Shown here piece by piece: positions 31,651 to 40,208 of a DNA stretch of 48,567 nucleotides. A model generated the notes under the pieces. The model did not search any database. It was not told the origin of the DNA and saw nothing but the letters and a program-made list of their open reading frames with translations. The translations under genes were made by a program, and so were the position numbers. Origin of the DNA: Oceanicola sp. S124 (GTDB lineage: Bacteria > Pseudomonadota > Alphaproteobacteria > Rhodobacterales > Rhodobacteraceae); the NCBI RefSeq assembly GCF_000220565.1, contig NZ_AFPM01000048.1, positions 1 through 48,567 of the forward strand, in the 5' to 3' direction. Within the stretch, counting starts at the first letter, position 1. Each line of letters starts with the position of its first letter.

Positions 31651-32563
31651 ACTCGGCCTGCCGCTGCAGACCCTTCGCAACGCTCCTGACGCTCTTGAAG
31701 GGCGCCGACTGCGTGGCGGTGTATTTGAGATCGATCCGGCGCAGATTGTTACCGAAGGACGGTTGGATGACAGGCTTCAGATTGAAGTTGAGGGCCTGAA
31801 GAACTCTATCTCCAAGAACGGTCAGCGGGTGCCTGTTTTGGTCCGCCCACTGGAAGGCGATCGCTACAACCTGATCTATGGCCGCAGGCGCCTAGAAGCA
31901 TGTCGCGAACTCGGCATCAAAGTTCGAGCCATCGTCACGGAAGTTGAGGGTGATCAAGCGCTTCGAGATCAGCTTCTCGAGAACCAAGAGCGTCGTGATC
32001 TGAGCTTTATTGAACGTGCGCTTGTTGCAACGGCGCTTCTGGACGGTGACCATTTGGAAGGGGCTGAGCGCACCAATCGAGGTGTCGCCGAAGTCCTTAA
32101 CCTCCACGAAGCTGGGGTTTCACAACTCTTGAGTGTCGTTCGGACAGTCGGCGAGGAACTCATCCAGGCAATTGGTGCAGCTCCTGGGATTGGTCGCCCA
32201 AGATGGGAAGAACTCAAAAAGGCCTTGGGTGCCTACGACGGTGATCGAGACCAACTGCAAGCCGCAGCTCATACAGCTAAGTCCGAAAGTTCCGGCTCGG
32301 TCGATGAGGTTTCTGATCGTGCGTTTCTCGCAGTTCTGGAAGCTGCGAAGAGCGCGGAGAGAAAAGCAAGTCCGCCTCGCAAGGGCGCGCCTGCTTTGGC
32401 GATCCCCGGTGTCGGAGCTGCGACAGTCAAGACCGGTCGCCAAGGCAAGCAGCTAAAACTCGATCTGACTACGGATGAACCTGAATTTGTCAGCTGGTTG
32501 GAGGGCAATGCCTCAAAGCTGATTACCGAGCTTCATGAGCGCTGGAAGCGTTCAGAAGACTGA
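31634..32563 (+). CDS. repB: RepB partition protein of a repABC replicon
   Basis: A 309-residue ParB-type protein from the ATG at 31634. The ParB core is seen in LKNSISKNGQRVPVLVRPL and YNLIYGRRRLEACRELG, followed by the HTH region near 170 (HEAGVSQLLSVVRTVG). It binds parS and loads the partition complex. A pair of identical palindromes downstream (33985-34000 and 34043-34058) are the likely binding sites. Confidence 0.95.
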   Translation: MARKPKLGLPLQTLRNAPDALEGRRLRGGVFEIDPAQIVTEGRLDDRLQIEVEGLKNSISKNGQRVPVLVRPLEGDRYNLIYGRRRLEACRELGIKVRAIVTEVEGDQALRDQLLENQERRDLSFIERALVATALLDGDHLEGAERTNRGVAEVLNLHEAGVSQLLSVVRTVGEELIQAIGAAPGIGRPRWEELKKALGAYDGDRDQLQAAAHTAKSESSGSVDEVSDRAFLAVLEAAKSAERKASPPRKGAPALAIPGVGAATVKTGRQGKQLKLDLTTDEPEFVSWLEGNASKLITELHERWKRSED

Positions 32564-32600
32564 GGAAGAGCAACCAACAAGAAGGAGGCACGATACAGGC

Positions 32601-32692
32601 AAAAAAGAAAAAGGCCCCGAGAAGCTAGCTTCACGAGACCTTTGTAAGGTTTCGCACCGGGATCAGCCCGCTACAAAATCTCAGTTTTCGCA
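32601..32692 (-). ncRNA. Counter-transcribed RNA (incompatibility RNA) of repABC
   Basis: Between repB and repC, on the minus strand, a promoter (TTGCGG 32727-32722, 17-base spacer, TACATT 32704-32699) should start an RNA near 32692. It ends in a stem-loop built around GAAGCTAGCTTC (32629-32640 region) followed by a T-rich run (positions 32612-32601 on the plus strand read as A). Such an RNA pairs with the repC leader and limits copy number in repABC plasmids. The 5' end is approximate. Confidence 0.75.
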
Positions 32693-32698
32693 CTTCTG

Positions 32699-32727
32699 AA
32701 TGTAGCGTTCTGGCCCCTACCCCGCAA
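32699..32727 (-). promoter_or_regulatory. Promoter of the counter-transcribed RNA
   Basis: TTGCGG and TACATT separated by 17 bases on the minus strand, in the expected repB-repC gap. On the plus strand the same region forms a GC-rich stem (CCCGC with GCGGG, 32721-32746), the usual repC leader structure. Confidence 0.65.
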
Positions 32728-32777
32728 GCGCAAAGCGATTCGCGGGCCGTAGAAATTTTGCCTTCGTGAACGTTTTC

Positions 32778-33989
32778 ATGGATTACACACCGATTTCGCC
32801 GTTTATGCGGCCGATCTCGCACGCGCATCTGCGCGTGATCGAGCGACCCGAGGCATCTGTCCCGGGTAGACCCGTCAACAAGTGGGAACTCCTGCGCGAG
32901 CTCTCGAAGGCGCAAGCGGCCTTCGGCGTGTCAGAACGTGATTTGACTGTTTTGCAGGGGCTCCTCAGCTTCTTTCCAAACGATGCACTTGGCGGGAACG
33001 CCGAGATGGTAGTCTTCCCCTCGAACAAGGCGATCTGTGAGCGCCTGAATGGTATGCCCTGCTCCACGATGCGTCGTCACCTCGCGCGTCTTGTCGATGC
33101 TGGTTTGCTCCAGCGGCGTGATAGCCCCAATGGAAAGCGCTACGTTCGCAAGCACGGCGAAGAGCGCGTCGCCTTTGGCTTCGATCTTTCCCCGCTCTAC
33201 TGCCAATCCGAGGAGATAGCACGGGCCGCAGAGGCCGTACGTGAGGCTGAGGAGCGCGTCAGGCGTCTGAGAGAGGTTGTAAGCCTCATGCGGCGTGATC
33301 TCGCGGCTCTCGCGGAGTTCGGAGACGAGATGCAGCCAGGCCTAGGCATCTGGGACCAGCTTCGTGACAAGGCTATCCTCACAGCGCGCGCGCTTCGCCG
33401 CAAGCTTTCAATTGAGGATCTCGTGGCCTATCGAGCCGATCTTGAAGCTCTCCTCGACCAGGCACGCAACATCATTGATGGCTCTGGAACAGAAGAAATG
33501 AACACCAATGATGCCCGATCTGAGCGTCACCATCATAATTCAAATAAAGAATCTATAGATCTTGAACCTGCTTTAGAAAAAAGCGGGGCGGCGGCCGGCG
33601 TGCCAGATGTGGACAGGGATGAGCCCGTGGCTGACGTCGATGAACAGGACACAAGACACCTGCCAAAGATCCCGCTGCACCTGGTGATCGCGGCATGTCC
33701 CTCGCTCAAGACCTTCTACCAAGGCGAAATCCGGCATTGGCACCAGCTTTTCGATGCGGCATGCCATGTGCGACCAGCCATGGGGATCAGTGCATCTGCA
33801 TGGGAAGAAGCGCAGCGGTTCATGGGTCCGGAGCAAGCGTCGATCGTTGTTTCTGCCATGCTGGAACGCTTTGAGGACATCAGATCGCCTGGTGGATACT
33901 TGCGAGCTCTAACTGCCAAAGCTGCGGCCGGTGAGTTTTCCTGTGGGCCGATGGTCATGGCATTGATTGGGCGACGATCTGCAGCTTAA
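32778..33989 (+). CDS. repC: RepC replication initiator
   Basis: A 403-residue initiator. The ATG at 32778 gives MDYTPISPF, the conserved RepC start. The N-terminal half has a winged helix (PSNKAICERLNGMPCSTMRRHL). The C-terminal domain is conserved: GISASAWEEAQRFMGPEQA, then IRSPGGYLRALT and FSCGPMVMALI. A GTG at 32766 is less likely. An AT-rich patch within the gene (about 33531-33583) is the usual site of oriV. The gene ends on a parS-like palindrome. Confidence 0.95.
   Translation: MDYTPISPFMRPISHAHLRVIERPEASVPGRPVNKWELLRELSKAQAAFGVSERDLTVLQGLLSFFPNDALGGNAEMVVFPSNKAICERLNGMPCSTMRRHLARLVDAGLLQRRDSPNGKRYVRKHGEERVAFGFDLSPLYCQSEEIARAAEAVREAEERVRRLREVVSLMRRDLAALAEFGDEMQPGLGIWDQLRDKAILTARALRRKLSIEDLVAYRADLEALLDQARNIIDGSGTEEMNTNDARSERHHHNSNKESIDLEPALEKSGAAAGVPDVDRDEPVADVDEQDTRHLPKIPLHLVIAACPSLKTFYQGEIRHWHQLFDAACHVRPAMGISASAWEEAQRFMGPEQASIVVSAMLERFEDIRSPGGYLRALTAKAAAGEFSCGPMVMALIGRRSAA
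33531..33583. other. Candidate replication origin inside repC
   Basis: A markedly AT-rich patch (attcaaataaagaatctata) in an otherwise GC-rich gene, in the variable linker between the two RepC domains. In repABC plasmids oriV lies within repC, commonly in such a patch. Inference by position and composition. Confidence 0.5.
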
Positions 33990-34000
33990 CAGCTGTTAAG
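33985..34000. repeat. parS-like palindrome, copy 1
   Basis: CTTAACAGCTGTTAAG is a perfect 16-base palindrome with a GC centre flanked by A/T-rich arms, as in repABC parS sites. It overlaps the repC stop codon TAA. Confidence 0.75.
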
Positions 34001-34042
34001 GTTGAGAGACTGCGTACTGTTCCGCCACATCGGAACTGACGA

Positions 34043-34058
34043 CTTAACAGCTGTTAAG
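34043..34058. repeat. parS-like palindrome, copy 2
   Basis: Identical to copy 1 and 58 bases from it centre to centre. No further copy was seen in the window. The pair is the probable centromere bound by RepB. Confidence 0.75.
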
Positions 34059-34112
34059 GTCCTGTCTCGGGAGCGTCAGAATAAGAGAGGGAAAGGTTTG
34101 TTGGTTTGAGGG

Positions 34113-34157
34113 ATGACGGGAAATGAGATCGGAAGAGTGGCTTCCGGCGCCCGTCGT
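34113..34157 (+). promoter_or_regulatory. Two-tiered leader hairpin of the ParB-like gene
   Basis: Outer stem ATGACGGG (34113-34120) with CCCGTCGT (34150-34157); inner stem GGAAG (34131-34135) with CTTCC (34141-34145) and loop AGTGG. Linker GGCG, then the ribosome site GGAGAA and the ATG at 34170. The same design with compensating base changes precedes DUF932 (42435-42478) and the gene at 44366. Confidence 0.65.
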
Positions 34158-34169
34158 GGAGAAGATCTG

Positions 34170-36338
34170 ATGGCGAAACCTGCCCAGAAAGTCACCCTGT
34201 CCCCGTCCCGGGACATTCCCTTCGACAAGCTCGTGCTGAGCCAGTCCAACGTCCGGCGCATCAAGGCCGGCATCTCGGTCGAGGAACTGGCCGAAGATAT
34301 CGCCCGCCGCGGGTTGCTGCAGAGCCTGAGCGTTCGGCCCGTTCTGGCGGATGATGGGTCCGAGACCGGTAAGTTCGAAATCCCCGCTGGCGGTCGGCGC
34401 TTCCAGGCCCTGTCTATCCTCGTGAAGCAGAAACGCTTGGCCAAAACGACGCCCATTCCCTGCATCGTGCGGGATGCCAAGTCCACGATCCTCGCCGAAG
34501 ACGACTCGCTCGCCGAGAACATACAGCGCGCTGCCTTGCATCCGCTCGATCAGTTCCGCGCCTTCGTGGCGCTTCGGGAGAAGGGTCAGGGCGATGAAGA
34601 GATCGCGGCCGCTTTCTTCGTCACGCCGCAGGTGGTCAAACAGCGCCTGAAACTCGCCGCCGTGGCCCCTGCCCTGCTTGAGCTCTATGCCGAGGATGAA
34701 ATGACGCTGGAGCAGTTGATGGCCTTCACGGTCAATCCGGATCACGAGCGCCAGGTTCAGGTCTGGGAGGCGATCCGGTCGTCCTGGAACAAAGAGCCCT
34801 ATCAGGTCCGGCGCATGCTGACGGAAACCTCGGTGCGCGCCTCAGACCGTCGTGCCGCCTTTGTCGGCGTCGAGGTTTATGAGGCTGCTGGCGGCACCAT
34901 GTTGCACGACCTCTTCCAAGGCGATGACGGCGGCTGGCTGGAAGACCCTGCTCTGCTCGATCGTCTGGTCAGCGAGAAGCTTCAGTCTGAAGCCGAAGCG
35001 ATTGCGACCGAAGGTTGGAAATGGATCGAGGTCTCGCTCGACCTGCCCTATGGCTACAGCCACGGTTTGCGGCGGCTGAGCGGAGACCCGGCGCCGATGA
35101 CAGATGACGAAGGCGCGGCCCATGCGAAGCTGCTTGCCGAATACCGGGCGCTTGAAGAGGAATACGAGGGTCAGGATGAGTTCCCCGAAGAGATCGACGC
35201 GCGTCTTGGCGCGTTGGAAGTCGCGATGGAGAAGCTCGAGGCCCGGCCGTTGATCTTCGACGATCAGGAGATCGCGCGGGCAGGGGCCTTTGTGACGCTT
35301 GGTCGCTATGGTGAGCTTGCCGTTTATCGCGGCTTCGTGCGGCCCGAGGATGAGCCACGGGAAGACGCCGACGTGCAGAGCGGCGAGCAGGCCATGGGCG
35401 GGCAGGGCGCCGAGCTTTCCGCGGCGAGCAACGTGGATGGTATCGGCCATGGCACGGTGATCACCTGTGCTGGTCAGGCGCTCGGCGCCAACGTGCCCGA
35501 CGATGAGGACGATGGTGCGTTGAAGCCCTTGCCTGAGCGGCTGGTCATGGAGTTGACGGCGCATCGGACATTGGCACTGCGCGAAGCTGTCGGGCGCTCA
35601 CCTGATGTCGCGTTGACGCTGCTGCTCCTGAAGCTCGTCAATGACACCTTCCGGACGTCCAGTTCGGCCGGCAGCTGCCTCGAGGCTTCGGTGCGTCACG
35701 TCTACATGTCGGCGCAGGCGAGCGATCTGAAGGACAGCGTGGTGGCCAAGCTGGTGGACGATCGTCATGCGGAGTGGGAGGCCGACCTGCCGCTCGACGA
35801 CGATGCCGAACTCTGGGATTACCTAGCGTCCCTCGATCAGGCGAGCCGGCTGGCCCTGCTCGCGCATTGCCTCAGCTTCGGGATCAACGCGCTCCATGAG
35901 AAGGTGAACCCTTATGGTGCCGGTATCTCCGCCAGCGGTCTGACCAAGCGGATGACCCAGTCCGACTTGGTCGCACAGGCGCTAGAACTCGACATGGTCG
36001 AGGCGGGTTGGGAGCCGACGGTCGATACCTACCTCAGCCGCGTGCCCAAGGCCCGGATCCTCGAGGCCGTGCGCGAGGCGAAAGGGGAGGGGACGGCGCA
36101 ACTCCTCGATCACCTGAAGAAGGGCGAGATGGCGACCGAAGCCGAGCGTTTGCTGAAAGGCAGCGGCTGGTTGCCGGAGGTTCTTCGCCGTCACGATCTG
36201 GCGGCACTCGACGGTGTGGAAGGGCAGGGGGCGTCTGAGCCCGTTTCCGGCACCGAGCAGGCCGAAGATGTCGATCTGCCCGCCTTTCTCACTGCTGACC
36301 TGCCGGGCAATGAGGCATCGATGATGGCCGCGGAGTGA
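34170..36338 (+). CDS. Large ParB-like N-terminal domain protein
   Basis: A 722-residue protein. The ATG at 34170 has GGAGAA seven bases upstream. The first 150 residues are a ParB/sulfiredoxin-type domain: LVLSQSNVRRIKAGISVEEL, RRGLLQSLSVRPV, IPAGGRRFQAL and DDSLAENIQR, followed by an HTH (FFVTPQVVKQRLKLAAVAP) near 170. The remaining 500 residues are acidic and helical without a known motif. Homologous proteins sit in the leading or accessory region of many alphaproteobacterial plasmids, apart from repB. A role in segregation or early transfer is unproven. Confidence 0.8.
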   Translation: MAKPAQKVTLSPSRDIPFDKLVLSQSNVRRIKAGISVEELAEDIARRGLLQSLSVRPVLADDGSETGKFEIPAGGRRFQALSILVKQKRLAKTTPIPCIVRDAKSTILAEDDSLAENIQRAALHPLDQFRAFVALREKGQGDEEIAAAFFVTPQVVKQRLKLAAVAPALLELYAEDEMTLEQLMAFTVNPDHERQVQVWEAIRSSWNKEPYQVRRMLTETSVRASDRRAAFVGVEVYEAAGGTMLHDLFQGDDGGWLEDPALLDRLVSEKLQSEAEAIATEGWKWIEVSLDLPYGYSHGLRRLSGDPAPMTDDEGAAHAKLLAEYRALEEEYEGQDEFPEEIDARLGALEVAMEKLEARPLIFDDQEIARAGAFVTLGRYGELAVYRGFVRPEDEPREDADVQSGEQAMGGQGAELSAASNVDGIGHGTVITCAGQALGANVPDDEDDGALKPLPERLVMELTAHRTLALREAVGRSPDVALTLLLLKLVNDTFRTSSSAGSCLEASVRHVYMSAQASDLKDSVVAKLVDDRHAEWEADLPLDDDAELWDYLASLDQASRLALLAHCLSFGINALHEKVNPYGAGISASGLTKRMTQSDLVAQALELDMVEAGWEPTVDTYLSRVPKARILEAVREAKGEGTAQLLDHLKKGEMATEAERLLKGSGWLPEVLRRHDLAALDGVEGQGASEPVSGTEQAEDVDLPAFLTADLPGNEASMMAAE

Positions 36339-36352
36339 TCTGCGCCATCCGG

Positions 36353-36370
36353 GGGCGGGGAAACCCGCCC
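36353..36370 (+). terminator. Hairpin after the ParB-like gene
   Basis: GGGCGGG and CCCGCCC with a GAAA loop, 15 bases after the stop codon. No T-run follows. The most stable simple hairpin in this gap. Confidence 0.55.
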
Positions 36371-36403
36371 TCAATCACATAAAACCAAATAATATCAATA
36401 AGA

Positions 36404-36425
36404 TGAATGCGAAATGACGCATTCA
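36404..36425 (+). promoter_or_regulatory. Leader hairpin of the gene at 36438
   Basis: TGAATGCG and CGCATTCA form a perfect 8-bp stem with a 6-base loop, ending 12 bases before the ATG and followed by the ribosome site GAGG. Simple hairpin, not the two-tiered design of 34113-34157. Confidence 0.45.
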
Positions 36426-36437
36426 GGATGAGGAATC

Positions 36438-36911
36438 ATGTCTGCAACGATCATTCTCGACACCGCGCCGCTAGGGGCGCTCATTCGCTACACCGACAAC
36501 AGTCCGAAACCGCCTGCGCGGTTCACGAAGAAGCTCGCGGCCTGGGAACGCTCGAACGGCGTTGGACGTCTCGTCAAGAAGGAGCCGCCGCGACCCTATC
36601 CAACCCGGACGGCGCCGGCGTCGTTCACGCTACACGAGGGGAACTTCTCTTCGGGCGGGGTCATACTCGTGACAATCATGCGGACACATTCGGCTGATAG
36701 CGCCTTGACCTTCGAGGTCGCTGAGGAACCACAGCCCGGGCAGGTGCGTGTCCTTTTGGATTTCGGCGGTTGCACGGAGTTGCTCCACCTGGCCGAGTCT
36801 GTCACGGCTGCCGAACTCTGGATCGCCAGAGAAGGCTATCGCAACGCGCGGCTGGAGATTGTCGGCGAAGAAGGCGCTGGTAGGGCAGGGGGCGCGGAGC
36901 TTGCCGCCTGA
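36438..36911 (+). CDS. Hypothetical plasmid protein
   Basis: A 157-residue protein of unknown function, cytoplasmic by sequence. The first half is basic with many Pro and Arg (RFTKKLAAWERSNGVGRLVKK); a middle beta-rich part (VILVTIMRT, TFEVAEE) is followed by a helix with VTAAELWIAREGYR. The Pro-rich patch before residue 60 lacks structure. ATG 36438 has GAGGAATC upstream. Proteins of this kind neighbour ParB-like genes on related plasmids. Confidence 0.6.
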   Translation: MSATIILDTAPLGALIRYTDNSPKPPARFTKKLAAWERSNGVGRLVKKEPPRPYPTRTAPASFTLHEGNFSSGGVILVTIMRTHSADSALTFEVAEEPQPGQVRVLLDFGGCTELLHLAESVTAAELWIAREGYRNARLEIVGEEGAGRAGGAELAA

Positions 36912-36926
36912 GCCTATGTAGAACCC

Positions 36927-36954
36927 GAGGGGCCCGCCAAAGCGCGGGCCTCTC
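36927..36954 (+). terminator. GC-rich hairpin after the gene at 36438
   Basis: GGCCCGC (36931-36937) and GCGGGCC (36944-36950) with flanking GAG and CTC extending the stem. It begins 16 bases after the stop codon. No T-run. Confidence 0.5.
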
Positions 36955-37298
36955 ACCCATCACGACCCTGTCCCGCGAAATCGCGGAGCACCATAGGATC
37001 CAATCCATCACGGAAAGAGATCTCACCCAAGAGCCTGCCCTGGAGGCTGGCAGCGAAAGCATCAGCGGAACACCAGGCTCCAGTCAGCGGTCGCACCATC
37101 CCCCGCTCGCCATTCCCTTCCTTGCCCCGAATCCCGTCTTCGAGATCAACCCGCGAGGGGTCGGACTACGGGCATGCCCGTGCCGCCGGGTGGATTCGGA
37201 CGAGCCGAACGCACCCGGTGATGTCAGCCAGTCTTCGGGCCTGCGGGGTCCTGTCGCGCGGGGGATGGTCCTCCGCCTCCAAGACAGGAGCCAAACAG
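36955..37298 (+). other. Intergenic region without a supported gene
   Basis: About 340 GC-rich bases; no ribosome site and plausible protein combination found in either strand. Presumably contains the promoter of the small protein at 37299. Confidence 0.4.
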
Positions 37299-37463
37299 AT
37301 GTCCCGCAAAGATGCTCACGCCTTCGCCGCCTCGCTCGCCGCCACGCTCATGGTCTCGATCGTCGTCTTCCAGGCAGGTGATGGAACCTATGGCGCCGTC
37401 CCCGCCGATGAAATCGACGGAGACGAGGTTCAGGTGGTGGGTGAGATCGACCCGTGGGCGTGA
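37299..37463 (+). CDS. Small single-pass membrane or secreted protein
   Basis: A 54-residue protein whose ATG at 37299 has AGGAG nine bases upstream. The first 26 residues (AFAASLAATLMVSIVVFQAG) form one hydrophobic segment; the rest is acidic with Asp and Glu (EIDGDEVQVVGEID). It is too short for a confident family. A hairpin overlaps its stop codon. A longer open frame from 37122 lacks a ribosome site. Confidence 0.45.
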   Translation: MSRKDAHAFAASLAATLMVSIVVFQAGDGTYGAVPADEIDGDEVQVVGEIDPWA

Positions 37464-37476
37464 AGCCCACGGGGTC
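37449..37476 (+). terminator. Hairpin overlapping the end of the small protein gene
   Basis: CCGTGGGC (37452-37459) and GCCCACGG (37465-37472) with loop GTGAA; the stop codon TGA lies in the loop. Smaller GGAGC-AAG-GCTCC hairpin follows near 37496. Confidence 0.5.
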
Positions 37477-37717
37477 GAAGACGGCTCGGGTTCGGAGCAA
37501 GGCTCCGATCCGGGCCTTTCGCCTGTCCACCGTTCCGGCCGACCGGCAAAATGAGCCGACGATGGTCGGCATGCCTTTGCATTAAGAAAACAAGCTCGAG
37601 CGTCAGCCAATCTGGCTTTGCCCAGACATCAGCGGTCAATTGTAGTGCAATGAATGCAGCTTGAACATCGTCAGGGTTCGTCGGACACTGCGTTGTATTT
37701 GGTTCGGGTCACGTCGC

Positions 37718-38770
37718 ATGCTCTACAAATCATTGATTTCCTTATACGGTTCATCGCTTGCGGGTAAATCGGCTCCTGCTGACGACCTGGTTTGGCACTT
37801 TACGCCGTCCGAGGATCTGAGGCTTTTTCGCGAGTATGCGCTCGATGCCCTACAGCAGGCAAAAGTATACCTGCTCGACCATTTGGCTGCAGCCTATGCC
37901 GATACGCTTCATGACGCAGTCGCCAAACAGGCTTCGGAAACCGGTCTTCCCGCAATGGCCATTCTGGGTGAGGTAAAGCTCCCCGCCGACGTTGTTTGGG
38001 TCGAATTTGACGATCGAGAGCTGGGTGTCGCGCGCTTTGAACGGGCTTCACCTGTAACGAGACATGACGACAAACCCATAGGCACCGGTCTACGCGGCTA
38101 TCTCATCGATGATCGAAACAAGGGCCACTTGCGCATCACGATGTTCCATCGCCGCGAGAATTCCCGTGTCGTCGATCCAATCTGCGCTTTGCTCGTGAAG
38201 CGAGCTCCGACAGGCGAGTTGAACTATGACGACGTCGAAGTCGAGTTGAGCCGTTCCATGGTCGATTTCCGTGTGCGTAGCGGAGATACGATGGAAATGA
38301 TCAACGGTCGGCGAACGGTGCACCAAGTTGAAACAGGCTACGATCTGTTCATCCCCTACGCGCTCTTTGCGATGCTGGTTTCCCCGGACTTGGGTGGCAT
38401 CATTCCCACGGAAAACGAGACGTACACAGCCAAGGATGCAAAGACCGCTCGAAAGTTCGGGAAGTTCTGGATTCTAGGCGCGCAGAAATCCCATCTTACA
38501 ATCCGCATTGGTCCGCAGGCCGCGGCTCACATGCAGGAGCGGCAGGCTCGCCTTGAGTTCGAGCGTCAGGTCCAGGACGGGCGAAGCGGCCCTGTTCGCC
38601 ATTGGGTGAGCGAACATGAGCGTCGCTATCGCAGCGGTAAGGTTGTGTTGGTGAAGGGGCACCACAGAGGGCAATTGCCTGCGCCTAATCTGCCAACGCG
38701 TGTGATGGGACCAAAACCCGAGGCAACGATTTTCGAGTTGGACGCAGTTGATCCGTCCAACCCAGACTGA
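37718..38770 (+). CDS. Hypothetical protein of plasmid or phage type
   Basis: A 350-residue protein starting at the ATG at 37718 (a TTG at 37661 would add 19 residues). No signal peptide or membrane helix. It starts with an alpha/beta region (DDLVWHFTPSEDLRLFREYA), a middle with LRGYLIDDRNKGHLRITMFH and a C-terminus with HWVSEHERRYRSGK followed by VVLVKGHHRG, repeatedly found in uncharacterised plasmid and phage-related proteins. Base composition is lower in GC than the flanking genes, so it may be cargo inserted into the plasmid backbone. I do not recognise a function. Confidence 0.6.
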   Translation: MLYKSLISLYGSSLAGKSAPADDLVWHFTPSEDLRLFREYALDALQQAKVYLLDHLAAAYADTLHDAVAKQASETGLPAMAILGEVKLPADVVWVEFDDRELGVARFERASPVTRHDDKPIGTGLRGYLIDDRNKGHLRITMFHRRENSRVVDPICALLVKRAPTGELNYDDVEVELSRSMVDFRVRSGDTMEMINGRRTVHQVETGYDLFIPYALFAMLVSPDLGGIIPTENETYTAKDAKTARKFGKFWILGAQKSHLTIRIGPQAAAHMQERQARLEFERQVQDGRSGPVRHWVSEHERRYRSGKVVLVKGHHRGQLPAPNLPTRVMGPKPEATIFELDAVDPSNPD

Positions 38771-39522
38771 ACCCGGAGTTTTCCATGCAGCCATGTTGTC
38801 CGCCGTCAATCTATCGCCGCCACATGGAAGAACAGCCCTAGTTTCCGGCCGTGACCGGACCAGGTCGGCGCCAAAAGCTCAGGGTACCGGAAATCCGACG
38901 ATACCGGCGCACAAGTGGTTTCCACTCTCCCAATCAGTTCGGCCCGGAAGTGGTCCATACCGTGGCGATGGCTTCCGCCTTGGTGCAACCTTTCGCCATC
39001 TGCCAATCCGAGACCGTGGAGATTGACCTGGCGACTTTCTTCCGCATTTTCTGCAGAGCGTTGGGCGACAATGTCCCGAGATCGAAATCAGCCGTTGGTC
39101 CGGTTCCTGTCCTGAATATTCCGGCATCGATAGCCCGTCTCGGCAAGGCCCTGCATTCCCCTGCAGGGAAGGGCAAGAGGGCGAGAGCCGGTGATCGACA
39201 CTTGCGCCGCTGGTGGGGTGCTGGGCTTTGGGTCAAACAGTCCGATTGGCAAGGGGACATGGTCTGGCATGGGCTCCCCGCATCTCTCTGTCTCCTGGGC
39301 CATCCCTTCGACTGACAATCCCCTAATCCCGTTCGGTCTCCTGCGCGCAACCCCGCGTCAGTCCGGGCCGTGTTGGCCGCCTTTGGCGTCCTGCCCGCTC
39401 CACCCCGGTCCTCTGGGGGTGTCCGGTGTCCATGTTGTCCACCGTGCACGCGTCACCCGACGGGCTTTTTCAGGGTCTTGTCGAAGGGACGGTCCCGAAG
39501 ACAGGAAACACAGGAGCTTATC
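38771..39522 (+). other. Long intergenic region before ssb
   Basis: About 750 bases. Open frames exist on both strands (plus 38851-39315; minus 38934-39449) but they are antiparallel to each other, lack ribosome sites and match nothing I recognise. A GTCTT/AAGAC outer and GGGA/TCCC inner hairpin lies near 39476-39506 just before the ssb ribosome site. Possibly decayed genes. Confidence 0.4.
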
Positions 39523-39927
39523 ATGCAGAACATCGTCATCCTCGCCGGCAACATCGGTCAGACCCCCGAAGTCCGCACCACCCAGAGCGGCACCAAGATC
39601 ACCAACTTCAGCCTCGCCACCTCGCGTCCCCGCCTCTCGGAAGGCCGTGTGATGCGCGACGAGAACGGCTACCGGGTCATGGACACCGAATGGCACCGCA
39701 TCACCTGCTTCAACGGTCTCGGCAAGACGGTCGCCGAGCATTGCGAAAAGGGGATGAAGGTCCTCGTCCACGGCCGCATCCACTACACCAAGTGGATCGA
39801 CAGCATGGGGAACGACCGCTACGGCTGCGAGATCATCGCTGAGAAGGTCGACTTCCTGAGCCGCCCGAAGTCGGCCGAGAACGAAAACCCCGAGCTGGTC
39901 GACCGCGACGACGAGATCCCGTTCTGA
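39523..39927 (+). CDS. ssb: Single-stranded DNA-binding protein
   Basis: A 134-residue SSB with the OB fold: NIVILAGNIGQTPEVR, ITNFSLATS, MDTEWHRITCFNGLGKTVAEH and VLVHGRIHYTKW. The C-terminus ends EIPF, close to the usual acidic tip DxPF that docks partners. The start follows CAGGAG. Shorter than chromosomal SSB (missing much of the Gly/Pro linker), as is usual for plasmid SSBs. It would protect single strands after transfer. Ends before a strong terminator. Confidence 0.95.
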   Translation: MQNIVILAGNIGQTPEVRTTQSGTKITNFSLATSRPRLSEGRVMRDENGYRVMDTEWHRITCFNGLGKTVAEHCEKGMKVLVHGRIHYTKWIDSMGNDRYGCEIIAEKVDFLSRPKSAENENPELVDRDDEIPF

Positions 39928-39950
39928 GGAACGGGGTCTCCCCCTTCGGG

Positions 39951-39975
39951 CCCGGCGGGTTACCCCGCCGGGTTT
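39951..39975 (+). terminator. ssb terminator
   Basis: CCCGGCGGG and CCCGCCGGG with loop TTAC, a perfect 9-bp GC stem followed by TTT, 24 bases after the ssb stop. Confidence 0.8.
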
Positions 39976-40146
39976 GCCGGATTGCCGCGAGGCGGTTTGG
40001 AGCCCATCTTTCTGATGCTGCACCAAGCGAAAACTCCCTCTAACCTCAGCATGCCGACACTGGACATCATGGAGAAAGATCATTTGATCTTTCTAACGAC
40101 TTCGGTCCTTCCGCGCTCTCATTTTTGTTGGTGATGTCGGTACATG

Positions 40147-40171
40147 GTGTTGCATTGCTTTGCAGCAACAC
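40147..40171 (+). promoter_or_regulatory. Hairpin upstream of the OLD-family gene
   Basis: GTGTTGC and GCAACAC pair across an 11-base loop, 37 bases before the ATG at 40209. The region from 39976 is otherwise featureless. Confidence 0.4.
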
Positions 40172-40208
40172 AACCAGTAGTATTGCGCCTGATTAGGAGT
40201 GACAGCAG

